Below are positions 16,572-24,462 of a DNA stretch of 64,000 bases, piece after piece (the first letter of the stretch is position 1; each line of letters starts with the position of its first letter). The notes below the pieces were generated by a model. It was not told the origin of the DNA. It ran no database searches and worked only from the letters and a program-made list of their open reading frames with translations. Origin of the DNA: an uncultured Christensenella sp. (GTDB lineage: Bacteria; Bacillota; Clostridia; Christensenellales; Borkfalkiaceae); assembly GCA_910577055.1 (NCBI GenBank), contig CAJTKX010000003.1:62001-126000 (forward strand). The letters run 5' to 3'. Both the position numbers and the translations under genes were made by a program.

Positions 16572-19079
16572 TTACTTCTGCTCTACCTCTTCGATAAGGT
16601 AGCACTCTATAATATCGCCTATTTTTATATCGTTGAAACCGTCAATCGAGCAACCGCACTCAAATCCTTGCGCAACTTCCTTAACGTCGTCTTTAAAGCG
16701 TTTAAGCTGTTTTACGCCTCCCTCGACTATGAGGATATCCTCGCGGTAAATTCTGAGCTTGCCGCCGCGGACGATTTTGCCCTCGGTAACATAGCAGCCC
16801 GCGATATTGCCCGCGCCCGTGATTTTGAATGTTTGACGGACTTCGCACTTGCCCAAAAGAATTTCTTGATACTTGGGCGAGCGCATACCTTTAAGCGCAG
16901 CCGTCATATCGTCTAAAAGTTCGTAAATAATTCTGTAAGTTCTTACGTCTACCTTGCTTCTTTCCGCAAGGACTTTAGCTTTTGCATCGGGGCGAACGTT
17001 AAAGCAAAGAATTATTGCGCCCGCGCTTTCGGCAAGCATAACGTCGGTTTCCGTAACCGCGCCCGCGGCGCTGTGAATAACCTTGACTTGAACTTCTTCG
17101 TTGGAAAGCTTGACAACCGACTGTTTAACAGCTTCAACCGAGCCTTGAACGTCACCCTTAATAATAAGGTTAAGGTTTTTAAGCTGCTCGTCTGGCAGCG
17201 CGCCGAACGCTTCGTCCAAACCCATCTTTTTGAGGGCTTTTGTCTTTTCGATACTGATTTTGTCCTTTCTTTCGCCTTGAACTTGTTTCATAAGCGCTTG
17301 AGACACGGCGTTTATTGTATCGCCCGAGTTGGGAACGTCTTCAAGTCCCAAAACGTTAACAGCAACCGACGGACCCGCTTCTTTTACGGTTTTGCCGTTG
17401 TCGTCAATCATAGCGCGGACTTTACCCGTTATAAGACCGCAAATTATATTGTCGCCCGTGTGGAGCGTACCGTTTTGAACGAGTATGGTTGCAACGGGAC
17501 CCTTGCCTTTATCGAGGCGCGCCTCTATGACAATGCCCCTTGCTTCCTTTTCGGGGTTTGCAAGAAGTTCCTTTGTTTCCGCAAGAAGGATAAGGCTTTC
17601 CAAAAGATTGTCAACACCCTCGCCCGTTTTGCACGAAATGGGGCATACGATAGTCTTGCCGCCGTAGTCCTCGGGGAAGATTTCGTAGCGCATAAGCTCT
17701 TGCTTGATTTTATCGGGGTTAGCGCCCGTTTTATCGATTTTGTTTATTGCGACAATAATTTCGACGCCGGCGGCTTTTGCGTGGTTGATTGCCTCGACCG
17801 TTTGGGGCATAATTCCGTCGTCTGCCGCAACAACAAGTATAACTATGTCAGTTACTTGTGCGCCGCGTGCGCGCATTGCGGTGAACGCTTCATGCCCGGG
17901 GGTATCGATAAAAGTTATACCTTTATCCCCTACTTTAACGGTATATGCGCCAATGTGTTGGGTTATGCCGCCCGCCTCGCCCGCGGTAACTTTTGTTTTT
18001 CTGATATAGTCCAAAAGCGAGGTTTTACCGTGGTCGACGTGACCCATAACCGTAACGACGGGTGCGCGAGGAACAAGCTTTTCAATCTCTTCGACGGTAT
18101 CCGCTTGCTGTTCGAAAAGAACTTCCTCTGCCGTCTTTTCGGGCTTGTATTCAAGTTCTACGCCGAAATCTGCGGCTATTAACGCAGCCGTGTCGTAATC
18201 GATGGAGCCGTTAACCGTAGTCATAACACCCTCGTTAAAAAGGCGCTTGACGATAACGCTTGCGGTGATACCGATTTTTTCCGAAAGAGTTTTAATGGGA
18301 ATATCGCTTGTTGTAACGACTGCGTGCTCGATTTTGATAGCGGGCGCAGCTTTGGTTTTATCCTTTTTAACCCTTAACTTTCTGTAACCGCTTTTATTTT
18401 CGTCGAAATCCTCTATGCTTGCGCCTTGTTGTTTGACGAGCGCGCGCTTTGACATAGTGTGCTTATCTTTTTCGATATAAGTTTTTTCAAAGCCCTTCTT
18501 TTTGTCGGGTCCGAAGTTTTTGTTTTTAGCGGGAACCGGCGCGGGCGCCGCAGCCGGCGCATTGAAACGCATTCCGCCCGCGGGACGGGGTCCTTGACCC
18601 GCACGAGGGGGCTGAACGCCTCTGTCCTTCGGGGGACGTGTGTCGCGGTTGATAAAAGTTTTGTTTTCGGGTTTTTGGGGTTTAACGCCATAACCGCCGC
18701 GTCCGACTTGTAAATTAATATGTCCTACGATTGCGGGATTTTTAACGGGTTGCTGAGGAGCCGCGGGTTTTTCTTGCGGCTTGGGTGCGGGTTTTTCAAC
18801 CGGCGCTTCAACTACGGGTTCAACGGGTTTTTCTTCAACGGGTTTAACCTCGGGCGCGGGTTTCTCTTCTTGCGCCTTTAACGCCTCGGCAGCCTCTTTT
18901 AAGGCGGCTTGCTCTTCTTCAAACTTTTTCTGCTTGATTGCCGCCTCCATATCGTTAAGCTTTTTCAAAATATCGGAAGCTGATTTTTCTGCGGCGGAAA
19001 CCTTTTTGTTGAGTTCCGCAACCGCGCCCCCCGAAATAAGCTTACTAATATTTTCAATATTCTCGTATTTTTTTGCCAT
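16572..19079 (-). CDS. infB: Translation initiation factor IF-2
   Basis: 835 residues. Delivers fMet-tRNA to the 30S subunit. An N-terminal coiled/lysine-glutamate region is followed by a Pro/Ala-rich low-complexity linker (about 75-190), the IF2N segment, then the GTPase with GHVDHGKTSLLD (G1), DTPGHEAF (G3) and NKIDK (G4), and domains II-IV to the end. The next-gene spacing is 2 nt from ylxQ. The linker resembles the Ala/Pro/Glu tails of RibF and MscL in this genome. Confidence 0.98.
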   Translation of the reverse strand: MAKKYENIENISKLISGGAVAELNKKVSAAEKSASDILKKLNDMEAAIKQKKFEEEQAALKEAAEALKAQEEKPAPEVKPVEEKPVEPVVEAPVEKPAPKPQEKPAAPQQPVKNPAIVGHINLQVGRGGYGVKPQKPENKTFINRDTRPPKDRGVQPPRAGQGPRPAGGMRFNAPAAAPAPVPAKNKNFGPDKKKGFEKTYIEKDKHTMSKRALVKQQGASIEDFDENKSGYRKLRVKKDKTKAAPAIKIEHAVVTTSDIPIKTLSEKIGITASVIVKRLFNEGVMTTVNGSIDYDTAALIAADFGVELEYKPEKTAEEVLFEQQADTVEEIEKLVPRAPVVTVMGHVDHGKTSLLDYIRKTKVTAGEAGGITQHIGAYTVKVGDKGITFIDTPGHEAFTAMRARGAQVTDIVILVVAADDGIMPQTVEAINHAKAAGVEIIVAINKIDKTGANPDKIKQELMRYEIFPEDYGGKTIVCPISCKTGEGVDNLLESLILLAETKELLANPEKEARGIVIEARLDKGKGPVATILVQNGTLHTGDNIICGLITGKVRAMIDDNGKTVKEAGPSVAVNVLGLEDVPNSGDTINAVSQALMKQVQGERKDKISIEKTKALKKMGLDEAFGALPDEQLKNLNLIIKGDVQGSVEAVKQSVVKLSNEEVQVKVIHSAAGAVTETDVMLAESAGAIILCFNVRPDAKAKVLAERSKVDVRTYRIIYELLDDMTAALKGMRSPKYQEILLGKCEVRQTFKITGAGNIAGCYVTEGKIVRGGKLRIYREDILIVEGGVKQLKRFKDDVKEVAQGFECGCSIDGFNDIKIGDIIECYLIEEVEQK

Positions 19080-19081
19080 AT

Positions 19082-19405
19082 TTAAATACTGCCTCCGGCA
19101 TATAGTTCAAAATTATCGTCTAAATTCTGCAAAATCGCTTTTGAAAGCTCATCATCCTTAATTGCCGCTATCTTTGCGCCATCGCGGTTTACGACCCGCT
19201 CAAAGCCCGATTTACATATAACGAGCGGGCAACCGAATCGGCTTTGAAATTTAAGCGCAAGCCTTTTGGAGTTTTTTGCCGCCGCGCCGTCTAAGATAAT
19301 AAGCTTAACCCCGCTCCTAAGCGTGGATATCGCGCCCGAGCCGATGGAAATTTTGCCCGACCTTATACAAAAGCCGATATACGTTTCAATTTTTCCGTTC
19401 GCCAA
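19082..19405 (-). CDS. ylxQ: L7Ae/L30e-family RNA-binding protein (YlxQ)
   Basis: 107 residues with the L7Ae fold pattern: FCIRSGKISIGSGAI, VKLIILDGAAAKNS and FGCPLVICKS. A K-turn RNA-binding protein linked to ribosomes in Firmicutes. It overlaps rnpM by 20 nt and precedes infB by 2 nt. Confidence 0.9.
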   Translation of the reverse strand: MANGKIETYIGFCIRSGKISIGSGAISTLRSGVKLIILDGAAAKNSKRLALKFQSRFGCPLVICKSGFERVVNRDGAKIAAIKDDELSKAILQNLDDNFELYAGGSI

Positions 19406-19661
19406 AGTATTCCTCCTCTATGGCGGCATAGATATCGTCCTCCACCGCACAAGAAAACACTTTGTTTAAAATTCTCTGTTTTTTAAGTTTCTTCACGCAC
19501 TCGGGATTGTCGCAAAGATATGCGCCGCGCCCCGAAGCTTTCGAAGAATAATCGATAAATATTTTACCTTCCGCTGTTTTGACTATGCGGAGCAAAGCCC
19601 GCTTTTCTTTAAGCTCTCTGCAAGAGACGCACATTCTCAGCGGTATTTTCTTTTCCGACAT
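19386..19661 (-). CDS. rnpM: YlxR/RnpM (RNase P modulator, DUF448)
   Basis: 91 residues with the DUF448 pattern: PLRMCVSCRELKEKRALLRIV, SGRGAYLCDNPECV. The paired Cys residues are conserved. The B. subtilis protein has been reported to bind RNase P RNA. Start overlaps the nusA stop by one base (TGATG). Confidence 0.92.
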   Translation of the reverse strand: MSEKKIPLRMCVSCRELKEKRALLRIVKTAEGKIFIDYSSKASGRGAYLCDNPECVKKLKKQRILNKVFSCAVEDDIYAAIEEEYFGERKN

Positions 19662-20767
19662 CAGTTGTTCTCTTCTTCCAAAGCTTCTTCGCCTTCCTCT
19701 ACGCCCGTCGCTATGCCGAGCTTTTCCGCAGCGGATTGGCTTTTAACGTCGATTTTCCAACCGGTAAGCCTTACGGCAAGACGGGCGTTTTGTCCGTTTT
19801 TGCCTATGGCAAGAGATAATTTATCGTCGGGAACGACAGCCATTGCCGTCTTTTCGCCGTCAAGCTGTGTTACGGAAATAACCTTTGCGGGCGATAACGC
19901 TTTTGCGATAAATTCGAGCGGGTTCTCGCTCCAAGGGATAATGTCGATTTTTTCGCCTTTAAGTTCTTCCACGATTGCGTTAACTCTTGCGCCCTTGTTG
20001 CCCACACACGAGCCGATTGCGTCAACCCTTTCGTCCTCGGAAAAGATTGCGATTTTTGTTCTTTCGCCCGCCTCGCGGCTAATGGACTTAATAACAACCG
20101 TACCTTGCTTAATTTCAGGAACTTCGTCCTCGAAAAGCTTTCTTACAAGCCCGGGCGCGGAACGGCTGACCAAAACTTGCGCGCCGTGGAAACCGCTTTT
20201 AATGCGCTTTACGAATACTTTTAATTTATCGTTTACGTTGTAGGTTTCGCCGGGAACTTGGTCGGAGGGCATCATAAGCCCTTCTACTTGACCCTTGCCA
20301 AGCTCGATATAAACGTTCTTTGCGTCAATCTTTCTGACTACGCCTACAAGCAGCTCTCCCTCTTTATCGGAAAACTCGGTCATAGCTGCGTCGCGCTCGG
20401 TTTCGTGAAGCTTTTGCAAAATTACTTGCTTTGCCGTTTGAGCGGCGATACGGCTGAAATCCTTGGGTACTATTTTTTCGGTATATCTATCGCCGAGTTT
20501 ATAGCTCTTTTTAGCTTCACGCGCCTTTTCAAGCGTAATTTCGTTTTCGGGGTCTACGACCTCGCTAACTACGGTTTTGACCACATAGAAATCAATGGAG
20601 CCCTTTTCGGGGTTCATTTTAATATCCACAGTACCGACCGTACCCGCGTACTGTTTTTTGCAAGCAGAAATAAGCGCGTTTTCAAGCGCCTCTAAAAACA
20701 CTTCTTGAGGTATTCCCTTTTCCTTTTCCAAATCTTGAAGCGCTGCAAAAAAGTCTTTGTTAATCAT
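19661..20767 (-). CDS. nusA: Transcription termination/antitermination factor NusA
   Basis: Start at 20767 (MINKDFFAALQDLEKEKG), preceded by GGGAG; twelve extra codons upstream are unlikely to be translated. 368 residues: N-terminal RNAP-binding domain, S1 (about 135-200, VVRKIDAKNVYIELGKGQVEG) and two KH domains (SCVGNKGARVNAI, AIGKNGQNARLAVRLTGW). It ends with a short acidic tail (EEGEEALEEENN) and lacks the proteobacterial C-terminal repeats, as in other Firmicutes. Confidence 0.97.
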   Translation of the reverse strand: MINKDFFAALQDLEKEKGIPQEVFLEALENALISACKKQYAGTVGTVDIKMNPEKGSIDFYVVKTVVSEVVDPENEITLEKAREAKKSYKLGDRYTEKIVPKDFSRIAAQTAKQVILQKLHETERDAAMTEFSDKEGELLVGVVRKIDAKNVYIELGKGQVEGLMMPSDQVPGETYNVNDKLKVFVKRIKSGFHGAQVLVSRSAPGLVRKLFEDEVPEIKQGTVVIKSISREAGERTKIAIFSEDERVDAIGSCVGNKGARVNAIVEELKGEKIDIIPWSENPLEFIAKALSPAKVISVTQLDGEKTAMAVVPDDKLSLAIGKNGQNARLAVRLTGWKIDVKSQSAAEKLGIATGVEEGEEALEEENN

Positions 20768-20795
20768 TTTATTTCTCCCGAAAATTTTATTTAAT

Positions 20796-21254
20796 TCAGT
20801 CAAATTTTATTGCTTTATTTATTTTCGCAATTTTGTTGCGGCTAATTTTAATTTCTTCCTTAACAGTTTTTACGGTCACGGAATTTTCGTCGAACTCGGT
20901 CAAAAAACCTTCTATATACTTTTGCCCTTTCAATGGCGCGTACAGTTTGATTTCGACTTCCTTCCCGACGTTCCGTTCAAAGTCCCTTGCGGTTTTAAAA
21001 GGACGGTCAAGCCCCGGGCTGGATACGTTCAGTGTATAGGGCTTATCGTAAGTAGGGTCAAGCTCATCGATAGGCTCCGAAATAGCGTTATGGAATTTTT
21101 CGCAAGTGTCAAGGTCTACGCCCGTTGCCGTTTCGATATAGACAGTCAACGAAGTCGCTTTATCGTTCCACTCCACTTCCACTATTTCAACGCCCATAGG
21201 GGTCGCTATTTTTTCAAGAAATTCCGTAATTTCCTTTATGGGTTTTATTTGCAT
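20796..21254 (-). CDS. rimP: Ribosome maturation factor RimP
   Basis: 152 residues. Motifs GVEIVEVEWNDK, VDLDTCEKFHNAISE and the signature LNVSSPGLDRPFKTARDFER are typical. Needed for 30S maturation. First gene of its operon, with a promoter and a leader hairpin upstream, and an AGAGG SD. Confidence 0.96.
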   Translation of the reverse strand: MQIKPIKEITEFLEKIATPMGVEIVEVEWNDKATSLTVYIETATGVDLDTCEKFHNAISEPIDELDPTYDKPYTLNVSSPGLDRPFKTARDFERNVGKEVEIKLYAPLKGQKYIEGFLTEFDENSVTVKTVKEEIKISRNKIAKINKAIKFD

Positions 21255-21270
21255 AAATCCTCTAAAATAG

Positions 21271-21300
21271 GATTGAGTGCCTCAGTCAAGGCACTCAATC
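21271..21300 (-). promoter_or_regulatory. Hairpin in the rimP leader
   Basis: A perfect 12-bp stem (21271-21282 with 21289-21300, 6-nt loop) lies between the rimP promoter and the rimP SD. It is followed by CTATTTTAG rather than a long U-tract, so it could be an attenuator, an RNA-stability or protein-binding element, or a weak terminator for the upstream gene. Confidence 0.6.
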
Positions 21301-21326
21301 TTAAACTTACGATTAAGGTTGAGCTA

Positions 21327-21356
21327 ATTGTAACACACAAGACCTTGAAAATGCAA
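21327..21356 (-). promoter_or_regulatory. Promoter of the rimP-nusA-infB operon
   Basis: Minus-strand TTGCAT (21351-21356), an 18-nt spacer and TACAAT (21327-21332). It sits between the polC-like gene and rimP. Confidence 0.65.
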
Positions 21357-21369
21357 GCGTTTTTTGAAA

Positions 21370-22905
21370 TTAATGGAAATTAGGCAAAGATTTTTTTAAT
21401 TTTATAAGTTCTATGAAGATTTTTGCCGTTGCAAGGGCGTCGTCCGTAGCGCGGTGGTGGTTGAAAGTTATGTTGAATTTATCCGCAACGGTGTTAAGTT
21501 TATAATTAGAAAGAAACAACAGCTCTTGCGAAAGAGGTATCGTATCGATGATTTTCCTTTCCAATATGTAACCGCAGTTTGCGCAGTAATGGTCGACAAA
21601 CCTAAAATCGAACCCCGCGATGTTGTGCCCCACTAAAATACTGCCGTAACAGAATTTATAGAAGTCGGGCATAACCTCTTCGGTTTTTGGTGCGTCGGCA
21701 ACCATATCCTCGGTAATGCCCGTAAGGTTGATAATTTCTTCGGACAGTTTCCTTTCGGGGTTGATAAAAGTAGAAAAACACTCGATAATTTCGCCGTCGC
21801 ATATCTTGTACGCACCTATTTCTATTATTTTATCCATATTTCCCGAAACGGGCGAGGAGTTAAGCCCCGTAGTTTCCAAATCGAATACGACGAAAGTATG
21901 ACCTTTAAGGCACGCGGGCAAAGTTCTGTCCGTGAAAAGGAAGGTCTGCTCGAAGTCGGTATAGGGTTGGGGCGTAACGGTTTTATAGTATTTTGGAACG
22001 GGCTTCGACGCACGTTTTTCGGGCACGAAACCTTTGGGCGGTTTGCCGAAGTCGATAGTTTTTATTGTATAGCGCAAATTGCCGTTGAAAGATTCGTTTA
22101 AGCCCGTGCAGACGATACTATCGCCCGCCTTTAATTGCTTTATTTTTTCAATAGTTTTAAGCCGCGGGAAGTAAGTTGCGTACGCCCTTGACGTCGTGTC
22201 GGACAAAACAAAATTGTAATAAGTTTTTTCAACGCCCTTTTTATTGGTATACGTCCTTTCGCGAATTTCTTCAATCGTGCCGCAAAGAATTACTTCGTCG
22301 CTGACCAAATTCAAATCGCTCATATAGATTGCGGCGGTGCGAATTTTTTCGCCCTCCAAAAACTCGAAGTCCTCTATCTTAAAAGTACGGACGGGCATTT
22401 CGAACTCGACCTCGTCTTGCCGTTCCTCCACTTCCAAATCTTCAAGGGTTTTTTCCGCAACTTGACATTCACCCGTGAAGTTGCCGCAAAAGTTGGCTTG
22501 CAGATATTCGTTAATTCTATCGCACAAGTTGCCCGAAGCAATCGATTTTGCGACCGATATCGTGTAATTAAAGCCGCCGTCGCACTTTTCTACTTTAATA
22601 TCGTCCTTTGAAAGCGTAGCGAAAACCAAGGTTGAAAACTTGCTTACCGCCTCTTCGATTTTGCGCTTTACCATTTCTTCGTCGGGTGTAAGCTTGGAAA
22701 TAACGATTTTGCTTTCAAAGTAGTCGGGAACGTATTTTCTTATAATCGCGTCCGCCCCCATCTCATCGGCGGGGGTGAACGCCTCGTCCGTAATGAGGTT
22801 TGCAGTTACGGTATTGCTAATTCTGTCTAAGGTCAGTCCGCGAAAAATGGCGCGGCTTAAATTTTTGCTAACCGAACGTATTTCTTTTAAAATTTCAGCG
22901 GTCAT
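21370..22905 (-). CDS. PolC-like protein reduced to N-terminal, OB-fold and 3'-5' exonuclease parts
   Basis: 511 residues at the exact place where Firmicutes carry polC (between ispG and rimP). The N-terminal ~130 residues look like the PolC N domain; about 195-275 (IYMSDLNLVSDEVILCGTIEEI... YYNFVLSDTTSRAYATYFP) is the OB region; about 338-505 is a DnaQ-like DEDDh exonuclease (VVFDLETTGL, GHNIAGFDFRFVD, HHRATDDALATA). The PHP segments that flank the exonuclease in PolC and the whole polymerase region are absent, and only 115 nt separate its end from rimP. It overlaps ispG by 11 nt. Probably a proofreading or repair exonuclease; replication would need DnaE or PolC elsewhere. Confidence 0.82.
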   Translation of the reverse strand: MTAEILKEIRSVSKNLSRAIFRGLTLDRISNTVTANLITDEAFTPADEMGADAIIRKYVPDYFESKIVISKLTPDEEMVKRKIEEAVSKFSTLVFATLSKDDIKVEKCDGGFNYTISVAKSIASGNLCDRINEYLQANFCGNFTGECQVAEKTLEDLEVEERQDEVEFEMPVRTFKIEDFEFLEGEKIRTAAIYMSDLNLVSDEVILCGTIEEIRERTYTNKKGVEKTYYNFVLSDTTSRAYATYFPRLKTIEKIKQLKAGDSIVCTGLNESFNGNLRYTIKTIDFGKPPKGFVPEKRASKPVPKYYKTVTPQPYTDFEQTFLFTDRTLPACLKGHTFVVFDLETTGLNSSPVSGNMDKIIEIGAYKICDGEIIECFSTFINPERKLSEEIINLTGITEDMVADAPKTEEVMPDFYKFCYGSILVGHNIAGFDFRFVDHYCANCGYILERKIIDTIPLSQELLFLSNYKLNTVADKFNITFNHHRATDDALATAKIFIELIKLKKSLPNFH

Positions 22906-23941
22906 TTAAAAGCGCGTTTATCTCCTTGAAAAACTCTTCTTCGGCAGTCTTTGCCGAAACTTTTCTTATAATTTCGCCGTTCTTGAAAATGACGCAATAA
23001 TCTTGCGCCCCCGCGATTCCCAAGTCACAGTCCTTTGCCTCGCCGGGCCCGTTAACAACGCAGCCCATAACGGCGATTTTTAATTTTTTGTTGCTGTTCT
23101 CGACAAAAGCCGTTACTTTTTTTGCAAGCTCCATCGAGTTCCAAAGGCACCGCCCGCACGTCGGGCAAGATATTACGTTGACGAAATTTTCGTCCAAGCC
23201 GACAGCGCGGAGAAGCCGCCTTGCAGCTATAACCTCTTTAACGGGGTCGTCGGTAATGGAAACGCGCAATGTGTCGCCTATTCCGTCCAACAAAAGCGCT
23301 CCGAGCGCCGCCGACGATTTTACGACCGCCATTTCTTCCGTGCCGGCTTCCGTTACACCCAAATGCAAGGGGTACTCAGTGCGCGAAGCAAGCAACCTAT
23401 AAGCCTTGACCGTGAGCGGCACAGACGAAGCTTTTACGGAAATAACGATATCGTTAACGCCGAATTTTTCAAGTACGGAAACGCTTTTTAACGCGCTTTC
23501 CACAAGCGAATTTTCGTTTTTGCCGTATTTTTCGAGAAACTCTTTCTCTACGCTGCCCGTATTTGCACCTACGCGGACGGGAATTTTATGCGCCTTGATG
23601 CAGTCTGCTACAAGCTTAATTTCGCTTTCACCGCCGATATTACCGGGGTTTATGCGCACCTTATCTGCGCCGTTTTCAATCGCAAGCACGGCAAGGCGAG
23701 ACGAAAAATGAATATCCGCAACAAGCGGGATACGGATTCGGTTTTTAATTGCTTTAACGGCGCGGGCGTCCTCCTCGTCAAGGACAGATACCCTTATAAT
23801 ATCGCAGCCCGCCGTTTCAAGCGCGGAAATTTGGTTCACGGTTGCATTTAAGTTGCAAGTTTTAGTCGTGCACATTGACTGAATTTTAATGCTTGCGCCG
23901 CTGCCAATCTTTACTCCGCCAATATTGATTTTTTTAGTCAT
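22895..23941 (-). CDS. ispG: 4-hydroxy-3-methylbut-2-enyl-diphosphate synthase (IspG/GcpE)
   Basis: Start at 23941 (MTKKINIGG) gives 348 residues, normal for the family; longer starts run through an intergenic repeat. The enzyme converts MEcPP to HMBPP in the MEP isoprenoid pathway with a [4Fe-4S] cluster. Ligand motifs CPTCGRC and MGCVVNGPGEA are near the C-terminus; the TIM-barrel part begins with CDIIRVSV and VRINPGNIG. The preceding GGGGG SD-like run is contributed by repeat copy A. Confidence 0.96.
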   Translation of the reverse strand: MTKKINIGGVKIGSGASIKIQSMCTTKTCNLNATVNQISALETAGCDIIRVSVLDEEDARAVKAIKNRIRIPLVADIHFSSRLAVLAIENGADKVRINPGNIGGESEIKLVADCIKAHKIPVRVGANTGSVEKEFLEKYGKNENSLVESALKSVSVLEKFGVNDIVISVKASSVPLTVKAYRLLASRTEYPLHLGVTEAGTEEMAVVKSSAALGALLLDGIGDTLRVSITDDPVKEVIAARRLLRAVGLDENFVNVISCPTCGRCLWNSMELAKKVTAFVENSNKKLKIAVMGCVVNGPGEAKDCDLGIAGAQDYCVIFKNGEIIRKVSAKTAEEEFFKEINALLNDR

Positions 23942-23948
23942 TTTTATA

Positions 23949-23977
23949 ATTGCCCCCAATATATGCGGCAAATAACG
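23949..23977 (-). repeat. Dispersed 29-bp repeat, copy A
   Basis: Reads on the minus strand from CGTTATTTGCC to GGGGGCAAT; 25 of 29 positions match copy D in nnrD. It ends 8 nt before the ispG start. Confidence 0.75.
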
Positions 23978-23987
23978 CAATTTTTTA

Positions 23988-24449
23988 TTACAGTTTTTTG
24001 CTATCGATAAGCTTTTGCAATTCGTCCATAAAGCTGGGGATATCCTTGAACGAACGGTACACGCTTGCATATCTGACATAAGCGACTTCGTCGACTTTTT
24101 TCAACTCTTCCATAACAAGCTCGCCAATCTGCTTAGAAGAAATTTCTTGCTCCATGGAGTTGTAAACTTTCTTCGTTACGGCTGAAACCATTTCGTCAAT
24201 CACGTTCAAAGAAACGGGGCGCTTTTCGCAAGCCTTGATAATTCCGTTTTTAATTTTGCCGGAGTCGAAGGCTTGACGCAGCCCGCTCGTCTTTACAACG
24301 AGTACGGGCGTGTCCTCAATCGTTTCGTATGTGGTGTAGCGTTTTCCGCAGTTGGTACACTCCCTACGCCGCCTTATCGTTCTGCCCTCGTCCGCGGAAC
24401 GACTGTCTATTACCTTGCTGTCTTCACAGCCGCAAAATAAACATCTCAT
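23988..24449 (-). CDS. nrdR: Ribonucleotide reductase repressor NrdR
   Basis: 153 residues. Zinc ribbon Cys3, Cys6, Cys31, Cys34, followed by an ATP-cone (VVKTSGLRQAFDSGKIKNGIIKACEKRPV). It senses ATP/dATP and represses nrd genes through NrdR boxes. No nrd genes are in the window. It lies 13 nt after purL, so nucleotide supply genes are adjacent. Confidence 0.97.
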   Translation of the reverse strand: MRCLFCGCEDSKVIDSRSADEGRTIRRRRECTNCGKRYTTYETIEDTPVLVVKTSGLRQAFDSGKIKNGIIKACEKRPVSLNVIDEMVSAVTKKVYNSMEQEISSKQIGELVMEELKKVDEVAYVRYASVYRSFKDIPSFMDELQKLIDSKKL

Positions 24450-24462
24450 ATAATTCCTCTTA

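Noticed and set aside
17073..18182. 369-codon plus-strand ORF opposite infB
   Set aside because: Antisense shadow of a clear IF-2 gene; Cys/Phe/Asn-rich composition without any family pattern and no SD.
22895..24079. Longer ispG start at 24079
   Set aside because: The extra 46 residues run through the intergenic repeat and nrdR, and are unlike IspG; the 23941 start gives the normal length.
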